The notes below the pieces were generated by a model. That model was not told the DNA's origin. It saw only the letters and a program-made list of their open reading frames with translations, and did no database searches. This document shows, piece after piece, positions 13,806 through 22,730 of a stretch of 50,598 bases of DNA. Position numbers and translations under genes: made by a program. Origin of the DNA: Tepidibacter formicigenes DSM 15518 (GTDB lineage: Bacteria > Bacillota > Clostridia > Peptostreptococcales > Peptostreptococcaceae). The stretch's first letter is position 1. Every line of letters begins with the position of its first letter. The stretch lies in contig NZ_FRAE01000014.1 in assembly GCF_900142235.1 (NCBI RefSeq), positions 1 to 50,598 on the forward strand, written 5' to 3'.

Positions 13806-14949
13806 TAATATAAAGTTTCTTCAAGGGAATGAAGCCTGTGTTCATGGTGCTATATATGCAGGAATGAGATTTTTTGCAGGATACCCAATAACACCTTCTA
13901 CTGAAATTACAGAGCTTTCATCAGTTTTACTTCCTAGAATTGGAGGAAGATTTATACAAATGGAGGATGAAATAGCTAGTATGGCAGCTGTTATTGGAGG
14001 ATCATTAGGTGGATTAAAATCAATGACAGCAACTAGTGGACCTGGTTTTTCTTTAAAACAAGAAAATATAGGTTATGCTTCAATTACAGAAATTCCTTGT
14101 GTTATAGTTAATGTTCAAAGGTGTGGACCAAGTACAGGACTTCCAACTTCTCCATCTCAAGGAGAGGTTATGCAGGCTAAATGGGGAACTCATGGAGATC
14201 ATCCAATTATAGCTTTATCACCTACTTCTGTTACTGATACTTTTTACCTTACAATAAAGGCTTTTAATTTTTCAGAAAAATATAGAACACCAGTAATACT
14301 TCTTTTAGACGAAGTAATAGGGCATATGAGAGAAAAAGTTAAAATACCAAAAGAAGGAGAAGTTGAAATAATAAATAGGAAAAAGCCAACTTGTAATCCG
14401 GATGAATATAAGGCTTATGAGTACAATCGTAAATTAGTTCCTCCTATGGCTAATTTTGGAGAAGGTTATAAATATAATATTACAGGACTTGTTCATGATG
14501 AAACAGGTTTTCCTATTAATAGTACAAAAGAAGCCGAGAAGCTTTTAAATAGATTAATGAGAAAGATAGATGATAATTTAGATGATATATTAATTTATGA
14601 AGAATACCTTATAGAAGATGCTGATGTATTATTTATAACTTTTGGATGTATGGCAAGGTCTACAAAAGAATCTGTTAATACATTAAGAAAAGAAGGTATT
14701 AATGCAGGAATGCTTGTACTAAAAACTATTTGGCCATTTCCAGAGGAAAAGGTCAAAAGCTTAAGTAAAAAAATAAAAAATATATTTGTTCCAGAGATGA
14801 ATCTAGGTCAAATACGCCTTGAAGTAGAAAGAGTAGCTTACAAAGACTCTTGTATTTATGGAATTAATAAGGCGAATGGAGAAATTATAACTCCTAATGA
14901 GATAAATGATTATGTTAAGGAGGTATTAAAGTGCCTAGTAAAACTATAG
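13798..14949 (+). CDS. korA: 2-oxoacid:ferredoxin oxidoreductase, alpha subunit
   Basis: This is the 383-residue alpha subunit of a 2-oxoglutarate or branched-chain 2-oxoacid:ferredoxin oxidoreductase. The complex decarboxylates a 2-oxoacid to an acyl-CoA while reducing ferredoxin. GNEACVHGAIYAGMRFFAGY leads into PITPSTEITE, the pyrimidine-domain motif. ATSGPGFSLKQENIGYASI and the RCGPSTGLPTSPSQGEVMQ block contact thiamine diphosphate. The C-terminal domain resembles transketolase domain III. Its 3' end overlaps the beta gene by 19 bases. The motifs do not choose between 2-oxoglutarate (Kor) and 2-oxoisovalerate (Vor). Confidence 0.88.
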   Translation: MHDNIKFLQGNEACVHGAIYAGMRFFAGYPITPSTEITELSSVLLPRIGGRFIQMEDEIASMAAVIGGSLGGLKSMTATSGPGFSLKQENIGYASITEIPCVIVNVQRCGPSTGLPTSPSQGEVMQAKWGTHGDHPIIALSPTSVTDTFYLTIKAFNFSEKYRTPVILLLDEVIGHMREKVKIPKEGEVEIINRKKPTCNPDEYKAYEYNRKLVPPMANFGEGYKYNITGLVHDETGFPINSTKEAEKLLNRLMRKIDDNLDDILIYEEYLIEDADVLFITFGCMARSTKESVNTLRKEGINAGMLVLKTIWPFPEEKVKSLSKKIKNIFVPEMNLGQIRLEVERVAYKDSCIYGINKANGEIITPNEINDYVKEVLKCLVKL

Positions 14950-15758
14950 AAAATAATTTTAGAGTGGAAAGACTTCCACATATTTGGTGTCCTGGATGTG
15001 GCCATGGCATATTAATGAGATCTATTGCTGTTGCAATTGACGAGTTAAATCTTGATAAGGAAAAGGTTTGCATAGTTTCTGGAATAGGATGTTCATCAAG
15101 GGCAGCTGGATATATGAACTTTAATACACTTCATACTACACATGGGAGAGCACTTGCTTTTGCAACAGGACTTAAGTTTTCTAATCCAGAACTTACTGTA
15201 ATAGTTGTATCTGGAGATGGTGATGCTTCTGCAATTGGAGGTAATCATTTAATACATGCCTGTAGAAGAAATATAGATATAACAACAGTTATATTTAATA
15301 ATAATATATATGGTATGACAGGAGGACAATACTCTCCTACAACACCAACTAAAGACAGGGCTACTACAGCGCCTTATGGGAATATTGATAAGCCATTTGA
15401 CATTTGCAATTTAGCTTCTGGAGCAGGAGCTACATATGTAGCAAGAGCAACTGCTTATCATGCTAAGAATATGATTGAATATGTAAAAAAAGGTATAAGC
15501 CATAAAGGATTTTCATTAGTAGAGGGTGTCAGTGTATGCCCAACTTATTATGGAAGAAAAAATAAAAAAGGAAGTTCAGTAGATTTAATGAACTATTTAA
15601 AGGATAATTATATAAATGTTAAATTGAAAGATAAAATTCCTAAAGATAAATTGGATGGAAAGATATTTATGGGAGAATTTAAAGATATAAACGAGCCTGA
15701 GTATATAGATGAGTATTTTAAAATAATAGATATGTTCAAAAGGGAGAGATTGGTGTGA
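14931..15758 (+). CDS. korB: 2-oxoacid:ferredoxin oxidoreductase, beta (TPP-binding) subunit
   Basis: This 275-residue subunit binds thiamine diphosphate. WCPGCGHGI near residue 20 supplies Fe-S cysteines. SGDGDASAIGGNHLIHACRR, followed about 14 residues on by FNNNIYGMTGGQ, is the GDG-to-NN cofactor motif. The GUG start at 14931 lies after AAGGAGG, inside the alpha gene. The gamma gene begins four bases before its stop. Confidence 0.9.
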   Translation: MPSKTIENNFRVERLPHIWCPGCGHGILMRSIAVAIDELNLDKEKVCIVSGIGCSSRAAGYMNFNTLHTTHGRALAFATGLKFSNPELTVIVVSGDGDASAIGGNHLIHACRRNIDITTVIFNNNIYGMTGGQYSPTTPTKDRATTAPYGNIDKPFDICNLASGAGATYVARATAYHAKNMIEYVKKGISHKGFSLVEGVSVCPTYYGRKNKKGSSVDLMNYLKDNYINVKLKDKIPKDKLDGKIFMGEFKDINEPEYIDEYFKIIDMFKRERLV

Positions 15759-16288
15759 AAAAAGAATTAAGATTAAGCGGTTCAGGTGGGCAAGGGCTAA
15801 TACTTGCAGGAATAATAATAGCTGAAAGCGCTATCATATCTAATATAAATGCTGTTCAAAGTCAATCTTATGGACCAGAAGCTAGAGGCGGGGCTAGTAA
15901 GTCAGAAGTAATACTAAGTGATGAAGAAATTAATTTTCCAAAAGTAATCTGTCCTGATTTACTTTTATGCTTAACACAAAAATCATATGATCAATATGGG
16001 AAAAATATAAAAGAAAATGGAATTTTAATAGTTGATTCTTGTGTCGATATAGGTGATAATATAAATATAAATAAATTTTATAAAATACCTATAATAAAAA
16101 CAGCTAAAGAAAAAATAGGGAAAGAAATGGTAGCCAACATAGTTGCCTTAGGGGCAATTAAGGAGTTAACCCAAATTATTAGTACAGACAATTTAAAGAA
16201 TGCAATATTAGCAAGAGTTCCTCAAGGAAGTGAAAATTTAAATATGAGGGCTTTTGAAGAGGGGCAATTGCTAATAAAAAATATGTAA
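15755..16288 (+). CDS. korC: 2-oxoacid:ferredoxin oxidoreductase, gamma subunit
   Basis: This 177-residue gamma subunit begins with KKELRLSGSGGQGLILAG, the diagnostic GSGGQG loop that contacts CoA and the other subunits. SYGPEARGGASKSEVILSD is the second family block. The GUG start lies after AAGGGAGAG and overlaps the korB stop (GTGA). It ends the catalytic set. The regulator gene follows after 19 bases without a terminator between. Confidence 0.9.
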   Translation: MKKELRLSGSGGQGLILAGIIIAESAIISNINAVQSQSYGPEARGGASKSEVILSDEEINFPKVICPDLLLCLTQKSYDQYGKNIKENGILIVDSCVDIGDNININKFYKIPIIKTAKEKIGKEMVANIVALGAIKELTQIISTDNLKNAILARVPQGSENLNMRAFEEGQLLIKNM

Positions 16289-16307
16289 AAAGGGAGCTAG
16301 TTTTTAT

Positions 16308-17168
16308 ATGGAAGAGAATAAAGATTTAATTGCAATAATACAAGATCAATTTCCAAAACTTAGTAAAGGTCAAAAGCTTATTGCTCAGTTTATACTTTCA
16401 AATTACGATAAAGCAGCATTTATGACAGCTGGTAAATTAGGTGAAAAAGTTGGAGTAAGTGAATCAACAGTAGTAAGATTTGCAAATGCTTTAGGATTTG
16501 ATGGATATCCAAGACTTCAAAAATCACTTCAAGAGCTTATAAAAACAAAGCTTACAACTGTTCAAAGAGTTGAGATGGCTAAAGAATATTCTAATGATTG
16601 GACTATATTTAGAAAAGTATTAAAATCTGATATAGAAAATATAAGAACAACTCTTGATGAAATGGATGAAGAGTCTTTTCAATATACTATTAACAAGATA
16701 CTAAATGCTAAAAAAATATATATAGTAGGACTTAGAAGTTCAACGGCAATAGCAGAGTATCTAGGATTTTATCTTAATATAATATTAGATAATGTTAATA
16801 TAGTTAGTTATGGGATAAGTGATGTATTTGAGCAGATATTAAAAATTGGAAAAGGTGATTTGGTAATTTCAATAAGCTTTCCAAGATATTCAAAAAAAAC
16901 TTTTGAGCTTGCAAATTATGCAAAAAAACAAGGTGCAAGCATTATTTCCTTAACAGACAGTGTACTTGCTCCTGTAGCTTCAATATCAGAAGAAATTATT
17001 ACAGTTAAAAGTAATATGGCATCTTTTGTTGACTCTTTAGTTGCACCTCTTAGTGTTGCTAATGCTATAATAGTAGCTGTAGGAATGAGGAAAAAAGAAG
17101 AGATTAAAGAATATTTTGATAAGCTAGAAACTATATGGAAAGAATATCATGTCTATGATGAAAAATAA
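16308..17168 (+). CDS. MurR/RpiR-family transcriptional regulator (HTH plus SIS)
   Basis: This 286-residue regulator has an N-terminal HTH_6 domain with KLGEKVGVSESTVVRFANAL (about residues 40-60) for DNA binding. A SIS domain (about 110-270) with IYIVGLRSSTAIAEYLGFYL and DLVISISFPRYSKKT is of the type that senses a phosphosugar. It directly follows the korDABC genes with no terminator, so it is probably co-transcribed. Whether it controls that operon or a sugar pathway elsewhere cannot be read from this sequence. The ATG lies 15 bases after AAGGGAG, so the spacing is long. Confidence 0.85.
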   Translation: MEENKDLIAIIQDQFPKLSKGQKLIAQFILSNYDKAAFMTAGKLGEKVGVSESTVVRFANALGFDGYPRLQKSLQELIKTKLTTVQRVEMAKEYSNDWTIFRKVLKSDIENIRTTLDEMDEESFQYTINKILNAKKIYIVGLRSSTAIAEYLGFYLNIILDNVNIVSYGISDVFEQILKIGKGDLVISISFPRYSKKTFELANYAKKQGASIISLTDSVLAPVASISEEIITVKSNMASFVDSLVAPLSVANAIIVAVGMRKKEEIKEYFDKLETIWKEYHVYDEK

Positions 17169-17195
17169 TAATATTTATTTTTAAGAAATTTATTA

Positions 17196-17256
17196 TGTCC
17201 CGATATTGTTTTTTGAGCCTAAATTATTTAGAAAAACAATACCGGGGCTTTTGTTT
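17196..17256 (+). terminator. Intrinsic terminator after the RpiR-type regulator
   Basis: CCCGATATTGTTTTT / AAAAACAATACCGGGG (one mismatch) with a long loop is followed by CTTTTGTTTGT. Confidence 0.7.
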
Positions 17257-17319
17257 GTATAAATATATTGAGAATTTTGTTGTATAATAGATTATTATAG
17301 TAAATATAGGAGGTAAATA

Positions 17320-17931
17320 ATGAACAAGTTTTTTATAGTAAGACATGGGCAGACTCAGTGGAATATAGAAGGAAGAACTCAAGGGCAAGGGGATTCTAAA
17401 TTAACAGAAAAAGGAAAAGAACAAGCTGAAAAACTTGCCCATAAACTTGTAAAATATAATATAGATTATATATACAGTAGTGATTTAGGAAGAACTATAG
17501 AAACTTCTAGTATAATATCTTCTGTTTTACAAAAAGAAGTTGAATATAATGAGGGATTAAGAGAAATAAATTTTGGAAAATGGGAAGGACTTACTATTGA
17601 AGAAATTAAAAATAGATATTCTGATATATATAAAATTTGGAGAAATGCGCCTCACAATGCTTTAATACCTGATGCAGAAAATTTAACAGCATTAAAGGAA
17701 AGATTATTAAAGTGCATAAACTATTTAAATAAAAAACATGAAAAATCAAATATACTTTTAGTATCTCATGGTATGTCTATAAAAGTATTACTTTTAAGTT
17801 TACTTGGATCTGATCTTTCTAATCTATATAGAATAAAACAAGATAATACAGCTTTAAATATAGTAGAATTTAGAGAATATGGACCAGTAATAATAAGAAC
17901 AAACGATACTAGTCATTTGGAAGGAGAATAA
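17320..17931 (+). CDS. Histidine phosphatase family protein (phosphoglycerate mutase-like)
   Basis: This 203-residue protein has the branch 1 histidine phosphatase motifs: VRHGQTQWNIEGRTQGQGDS with the catalytic His near residue 9, SSDLGRTIETSSI, the acid in LREINFGKWEGLT, and LVSHGMSIKVLL with the second His. Such enzymes hydrolyse sugar phosphates, cobalamin precursors (CobC) or 3-phosphoglycerate; the substrate is not evident. The ATG follows AGGAGGTAA. It is one base from the next gene, so the two are co-transcribed. Confidence 0.87.
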   Translation: MNKFFIVRHGQTQWNIEGRTQGQGDSKLTEKGKEQAEKLAHKLVKYNIDYIYSSDLGRTIETSSIISSVLQKEVEYNEGLREINFGKWEGLTIEEIKNRYSDIYKIWRNAPHNALIPDAENLTALKERLLKCINYLNKKHEKSNILLVSHGMSIKVLLLSLLGSDLSNLYRIKQDNTALNIVEFREYGPVIIRTNDTSHLEGE

Positions 17932-17932
17932 A

Positions 17933-19141
17933 ATGAGCAAGGTTATAGTAATTGGAGGAGGACCTGCTGGAATGATAGCAGCAATTATGGCAGGAAGAAA
18001 TAATAATGAGGTTACATTAATAGAAAAAAATAAGGAACTAGGTAAAAAGCTTAAGATAACAGGTGGAGGAAGATGTAATATAACAAATATGAGAGATATA
18101 GAAGTTTTTTTAGATAAAATAATTGTAAATCATAAGTTTTTATATAGTTCTATTTATTCATTTACAAATTTAGATTTATTAGAATTTTTTAAAAAGCATA
18201 ACTTAGAGTTTAAAGTGGAAGAAGATTTAAAGGTTTATCCGCAAAATGATAAATCAGAAGAGATAATTGAAGTACTTAAAAAAGAATTAAAAAAATCTAA
18301 TGTAAAAGTAATTTACGAAAAAAAATTTAAGGATTTATTAATTGAAGATAATAAGCTTAAGGGAGTTATTTTAGAAAATAAAGAAACTATAAAAGGAGAT
18401 AAAGTAATAATTTCAACAGGAGGAATGAGTTATCCTAAAACAGGATCTAGCGGAGAAGTTTATAAAATATTAAAGAAACATGGACATACTATTAACAAAA
18501 TATACCCATCTTTAGTTCCATTAATTGTAAAAGAAAAATGGATAAAAAATTTACAAGGTGTATCGATGAAAGATGTAAAGGTTACATCAAAATATAGTAA
18601 AAACAAAAAAATAGAAATGACAGGAGACATATTATTTGCTCATTTTGGAATTACAGGGCCTGTTATACTAAATATATCTTCATATTTAAATAAAATGCTA
18701 CAAGAAAAAGAAGTAGATATTACTATAGATTTTACTCCTAATATAAAAGAAGAAGAAATATCTAAAATTATTAGGAAAAATCCTAATAAAGCTATATACA
18801 ATAATTTAAGAGAAATTCTTCCTCTTAATTTTATAAAAGAGATACTTAATTATTTAGATATAGATAAAAAACCAAACGAACTTAATAAACAAGATGAAAA
18901 AAGAATTATAGAAAGTATAAAAAAGCTAAAGCTAACTTGTATAGGAACTAGAAGTATAAATGAAGCAATAGTAACTTCTGGAGGAATAAGTGTAAAAGAA
19001 ATTAATTCATCAACTATGGAGTCGAAAATAATTAATAATCTTTATTTTGCTGGAGAAGTTATAGATATAGAAGGATTAACAGGTGGATATAATCTACAAA
19101 TTGCCTTTTCAACAGGATACTTAGCTGGAATAAGTGTTTAA
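17933..19141 (+). CDS. BaiN/RdsA-like NAD(P)/FAD-dependent oxidoreductase (HI0933 family)
   Basis: This 402-residue flavoprotein has an N-terminal dinucleotide-binding motif VIGGGPAGMIAAIMAG, then the family-defining KKLKITGGGRCNITN, a middle ISTGGMSYPKTGSSGEVY, and the C-terminal FAD block LYFAGEVIDIEGLTGGYNLQ. The family includes the clostridial bile-acid enzyme BaiN and many housekeeping copies with unknown substrate, so BaiN activity is not implied. The ATG follows AAGGAGAA. Confidence 0.87.
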   Translation: MSKVIVIGGGPAGMIAAIMAGRNNNEVTLIEKNKELGKKLKITGGGRCNITNMRDIEVFLDKIIVNHKFLYSSIYSFTNLDLLEFFKKHNLEFKVEEDLKVYPQNDKSEEIIEVLKKELKKSNVKVIYEKKFKDLLIEDNKLKGVILENKETIKGDKVIISTGGMSYPKTGSSGEVYKILKKHGHTINKIYPSLVPLIVKEKWIKNLQGVSMKDVKVTSKYSKNKKIEMTGDILFAHFGITGPVILNISSYLNKMLQEKEVDITIDFTPNIKEEEISKIIRKNPNKAIYNNLREILPLNFIKEILNYLDIDKKPNELNKQDEKRIIESIKKLKLTCIGTRSINEAIVTSGGISVKEINSSTMESKIINNLYFAGEVIDIEGLTGGYNLQIAFSTGYLAGISV

Positions 19142-19176
19142 AATTTGATATAATATTAAGTTGCGATGGTGATAAT

Positions 19177-19560
19177 ATGAAAACTTTAGCTATAAGAGGA
19201 GCTACAACTGTAAATCATAATAAAAAAGAAGAAATACTAAGTGAAACAGCAATATTAATGGAAAAAATAATAAAAATGAATAATTTAAAAGAAGAAGATA
19301 TAATAAGTATAATATTTACTATGACAAAAGACTTAGATAAAGTTTATCCATCTGTTGCTGTAAGAGAAATAATGGGAATTACAGATATTCCCATTTTAAA
19401 TTTTGAAGAGAAATATATAGAGGGAAGTTTAAAAAAATGTATAAGAGTTTTGATTCATATAAACTCTGATAAAGAAAAGAATGAAATAGTACATGTATAT
19501 TTAAACGATGCAAAAAATTTAAGGTTAGATTTAAGTATGAGGAGTGATTTTAATGAATAA
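19177..19560 (+). CDS. aroH: Chorismate mutase, AroH class
   Basis: The enzyme converts chorismate to prephenate for Phe and Tyr synthesis. It is the monofunctional AroH type: LAIRGATTVNHNKKEEI at the start with the active-site Arg, FTMTKDLDKVYPSVAVRE in the middle, and LKKCIRVLIHIN followed by HVYLNDAKNLRLDL at the end. The 127-residue length is standard. The ATG follows GATGGTGATA, a modest ribosome site. It overlaps cmk by eight bases. No other shikimate gene is near; the aroH-cmk pairing is common in clostridia. Confidence 0.92.
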   Translation: MKTLAIRGATTVNHNKKEEILSETAILMEKIIKMNNLKEEDIISIIFTMTKDLDKVYPSVAVREIMGITDIPILNFEEKYIEGSLKKCIRVLIHINSDKEKNEIVHVYLNDAKNLRLDLSMRSDFNE

Positions 19561-20200
19561 TTTAGTAATAGCAGTTGATGGACCAGCGGGAGCAGGAAAA
19601 AGCACTGTTGCAAAAATAATAGCAAAGAAGCTAAATATAAATTATATTGATACGGGAGCTATGTATAGAGCTATTACATATAAAGCTATAAAGGAAAATA
19701 TAAATATTGAAGATGAAAAATCTTTAATTGAAATGGCTAAAAATACTCAAATAGATTTTAAAGAAAATAATATATATTTAGATGGTCAAATTATAAACGA
19801 AGAAATAAGAACGCTAACTGTTAGCTCTAATGTATCTAAAGTGGCACAAATAAAAGAAATAAGGGAAATAATGGTTGATCTTCAAAGAAAAATGGGACAA
19901 AAATATTCAGTTATAATGGATGGAAGAGATATAGGAAGTTATGTTTTTAAGGATGCTGATTTTAAATTTTATTTAACAGCAGGTGCAAATGAAAGAGCTA
20001 ATAGAAGATACAAAGAGTTAAAAGAAAAAGGACATGATGTAAAACTTGATGATATAATAAAAGATATTCAAAATAGAGATGAAATTGACTCTAAAAGAGA
20101 TTTTGCTCCACTTGTTAAGGCAGATGATGCTATAGAAATTGATACTAGCAATAAAAATATAGATGAAGTAGTTAATGATATAATGAAATATATAAATTAG
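19553..20200 (+). CDS. cmk: Cytidylate kinase
   Basis: The enzyme phosphorylates CMP and dCMP with ATP in the cytoplasm. The P-loop is VDGPAGAGKSTVAKI (about residues 6-20). IDTGAMYRAITYKAI and IMDGRDIGSYVF follow, and FYLTAGANERANRRYKELKE is the lid. I chose the ATG at 19553 because GAGGAGTG precedes it at good distance; a GTG at 19544 is part of that ribosome site. With this start it has 215 residues and overlaps the aroH stop. Confidence 0.93.
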   Translation: MNNLVIAVDGPAGAGKSTVAKIIAKKLNINYIDTGAMYRAITYKAIKENINIEDEKSLIEMAKNTQIDFKENNIYLDGQIINEEIRTLTVSSNVSKVAQIKEIREIMVDLQRKMGQKYSVIMDGRDIGSYVFKDADFKFYLTAGANERANRRYKELKEKGHDVKLDDIIKDIQNRDEIDSKRDFAPLVKADDAIEIDTSNKNIDEVVNDIMKYIN

Positions 20201-20213
20201 GGGGTGAGTTTTT

Positions 20214-20804
20214 TTGAATTTTTATGATGTTGTTAAAGCTATTGCAACTCCTATCATTAGAATATTTTATAAGATAGAAGTTTTAGGAGCAGAAAATGTT
20301 CCTATGGATGAACCTTTAATATTTGCATCTAATCATAAAAATAATTTAGATCCTTTTTTAATAGGTGCATTTATGCCAAGAAATGTTTGTTATATGGCAA
20401 AAAAAGAACTATTTAAAAATAAATTAGTAGGGTACATATTAAATAAATTAAATGTATTTCCTGTTGATAGAAATAAGACAGGGGCATCAACTATAAAAGT
20501 AGCATTAAAAATATTAAAATCAAAACAAGCTTTAGGTATATTTCCTGAAGGAAGTAGAATAAAAGGAAGTGAGCTTGGAAAAGCAAAAGCAGGAACTGCT
20601 ATGCTTTCTATAAAGGGAAAAGCAAGGGTATGTCCGGTTTCTATTATAGGAAATTATAAGTTGTTTAGTAAAATAACTTTATACATAGATAAGCCTGTAA
20701 GCTTTGATGAGTATTATGGAGAAAAGCTTACTTCTAAGGATTATGAAGATATTAGTCAGAAAATTTTAGATATAATTAATATGAATATGAAAAATTTAGC
20801 TTAA
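20214..20804 (+). CDS. plsC: 1-acyl-sn-glycerol-3-phosphate acyltransferase
   Basis: The enzyme acylates lysophosphatidic acid to phosphatidic acid at the membrane. The catalytic box is FASNHKNNLDPFLIGAF (H-x4-D), followed by LNVFPVDRNKTGASTI and the acyl-acceptor motif IFPEGSRIKGSELGKAKAG. The 196-residue length is typical. The UUG start at 20214 follows AGGGGGTGAG. It sits between cmk and ispH in the same run, with 13- and 12-base gaps. Confidence 0.9.
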   Translation: MNFYDVVKAIATPIIRIFYKIEVLGAENVPMDEPLIFASNHKNNLDPFLIGAFMPRNVCYMAKKELFKNKLVGYILNKLNVFPVDRNKTGASTIKVALKILKSKQALGIFPEGSRIKGSELGKAKAGTAMLSIKGKARVCPVSIIGNYKLFSKITLYIDKPVSFDEYYGEKLTSKDYEDISQKILDIINMNMKNLA

Positions 20805-20816
20805 GGAGGATTTATA

Positions 20817-21650
20817 TTGAAAATAAAAATAGCATCATATGCTGGTTTTTGTTTTGGCGTTGAGAGAGCCATGGATATGGCTTGGAATAAATTAGAAGAA
20901 AATTCCAAGGTATACTCATTAGGACCTTTAATTCACAATAGGCAAGCGGTAAAAAAATATGAAGATAAGGGACTTAAAGTAATAGAATCACTAGAAGAAG
21001 CAAATGATAATTCAAAAATAATAATAAGATCTCATGGAGTTCCTCTTAAAGTATACGAAGAATCAAAGGAAAAAGGTATGGAAATAATTGATGCAACTTG
21101 TCCGTTTGTAAAAAAAATTCAAGATATAGCTAATAAATACTATAATAAAGGATATAAAATAATAATTATAGGGGATTCTTCACATCCAGAGGTTATAGGA
21201 ATAAATGGATGGTGTAATAATGAAGCTATAATTGTAAAAAATATAGAGGATTTAGACAATATTCATAGAAATTATAAAAAGTATTGTGTTGTGGCTCAAA
21301 CCACTATGAATTTAAAAGTTTATGAAGAAATAACTAAAAAATTAAATGAAATATTAGACAATGTAGAATTTTACAATACTATATGTTCAGCTACAAGAGA
21401 AAGACAAAAAGCAGCAAGAGATCTTTCTAAAGAGGTGGATGCTATGATTGTTATAGGAGGTAAGCATAGCTCTAACACTCAAAAGCTGGTACAAATATGT
21501 AGTGAAAATACGATTACTTATCATGTAGAAACTATAGATGATTTAGAATTAGATAAGCTTAAAAAATATTCTTTTATAGGAATAACAGCAGGAGCATCAA
21601 CTCCGAAATGGATAATTGAGGAAGTTGTAAGTTCTGTTGAAAAATTATAA
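20817..21650 (+). CDS. ispH: 4-hydroxy-3-methylbut-2-enyl diphosphate reductase
   Basis: This is the last enzyme of the MEP pathway, making IPP and DMAPP with a [4Fe-4S] cluster. The three cluster cysteines lie in AGFCFGVERAMD (C12), DATCPFVKKIQ and TICSATRERQKAA. RSHGVP and GVTAGAS-like GITAGASTPKWIIEEV are present. It has 277 residues and a UUG start after AAGGAGGA. In many Clostridium species IspH is fused to the S1-domain protein that follows; here a stop and a ribosome site separate them. Confidence 0.93.
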   Translation: MKIKIASYAGFCFGVERAMDMAWNKLEENSKVYSLGPLIHNRQAVKKYEDKGLKVIESLEEANDNSKIIIRSHGVPLKVYEESKEKGMEIIDATCPFVKKIQDIANKYYNKGYKIIIIGDSSHPEVIGINGWCNNEAIIVKNIEDLDNIHRNYKKYCVVAQTTMNLKVYEEITKKLNEILDNVEFYNTICSATRERQKAARDLSKEVDAMIVIGGKHSSNTQKLVQICSENTITYHVETIDDLELDKLKKYSFIGITAGASTPKWIIEEVVSSVEKL

Positions 21651-21677
21651 AAAATATAATAAGGGAGAGATAGGGAA

Positions 21678-22715
21678 ATGAATAATGAAATGCAACAATT
21701 ACTAATGGAAGAAGAAAACTTATTTAAAAATATAAGAATGGGTACAGTATTAAAAGGAATAATTGTATTAAATAAAGAAGAGGAATACTATGTTGATTTA
21801 AACTACAAAACAGATGGAATACTTCCTAAAAATGAAGTTGTTGAAGATGAACAGATACAAGTAGGAGATGAAATCACTGTAAAGGTAATAAAAATAGATA
21901 GAAATTCTGGTGAAGTCATACTTTCACAAAAAAAAGCTGAAGAAGAAAATATATGGAATAATTTAAAAATAGGTCAAATTTTAGAAGTTAAAATAAAAGA
22001 AAAAAATAATAGCGGATTAATAGGAGTTTATAAAGAAAATGTAAGAGGATTTATTCCTTTAAGTCATGTTGATATAAAATACATAGATTCTAATGAACTT
22101 GAAAAATATAGTGGTAAAAAAGTAAAAGCTGAAGTAATAGATGTTAATTCTAATAAAAAAAGATTAGTGTTGTCTATGAAAAATATATTAATTAAGGAAC
22201 AAGAAGAAAAGAAAAATAACCTTATGAATGAAATAGAAGAAAATAATGTATATGAAGGTTTTGTAAAAGATATAAAAGAATATGGTGTTTTTGTAGACTT
22301 AGGTGGAGTTGTAGGACTTGTACATAAATCTGAGGTGTCTTGGGATAAAACTAAAGATGTGTCTAAATTGTATAAAATAGGAGACAATATAAAAGTTAAA
22401 GTTTTATCTTTTGACAAAAATAAAGAAAGGTTATCGCTAAGTGTTAAAGCACTTGAAAAAAATCCATGGGATGAATTTGTAGAAAATTATAAAGTAGGAG
22501 ATACATTAGAAGGAGTAGTAAAAACTATTAAGGATTATGGAATTTTTGTAAAGCTAAACGATTCAGTGGATGGGTTTGTTCACATATCTAATATGTCTTA
22601 TGAATTTATTAAGAGTACTAAAGATGTTGTTATAGTAGGAGATAAAGTAAATGTAAAAATAATAGATATAAATTTAGATAATAAGAAAATAGAGCTTACT
22701 ATGATTTTAAATTAG
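21678..22715 (+). CDS. S1 RNA-binding domain protein (ribosomal protein S1-like)
   Basis: Four S1 domains follow each other at about residues 17-85, 93-165, 183-252 and 268-342. The last two are the most typical (YEGFVKDIKEYGVFVDLGGV and LEGVVKTIKDYGIFVKLNDS). Such proteins bind single-stranded RNA; in low-GC Gram-positives the role ranges from translation to RNA stability. It has 345 residues, shorter than E. coli S1 with six domains. The ATG follows AAGGGAGAG, 27 bases after ispH. Confidence 0.87.
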   Translation: MNNEMQQLLMEEENLFKNIRMGTVLKGIIVLNKEEEYYVDLNYKTDGILPKNEVVEDEQIQVGDEITVKVIKIDRNSGEVILSQKKAEEENIWNNLKIGQILEVKIKEKNNSGLIGVYKENVRGFIPLSHVDIKYIDSNELEKYSGKKVKAEVIDVNSNKKRLVLSMKNILIKEQEEKKNNLMNEIEENNVYEGFVKDIKEYGVFVDLGGVVGLVHKSEVSWDKTKDVSKLYKIGDNIKVKVLSFDKNKERLSLSVKALEKNPWDEFVENYKVGDTLEGVVKTIKDYGIFVKLNDSVDGFVHISNMSYEFIKSTKDVVIVGDKVNVKIIDINLDNKKIELTMILN

Positions 22716-22730
22716 GAGGATAATTAGCTA

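Noticed and set aside
21640-21700. A frameshift splitting a fused IspH-S1 gene
   Set aside because: The stop codon is in place, a full ribosome site and ATG follow, and neither reading frame continues the other. It looks like two real genes.
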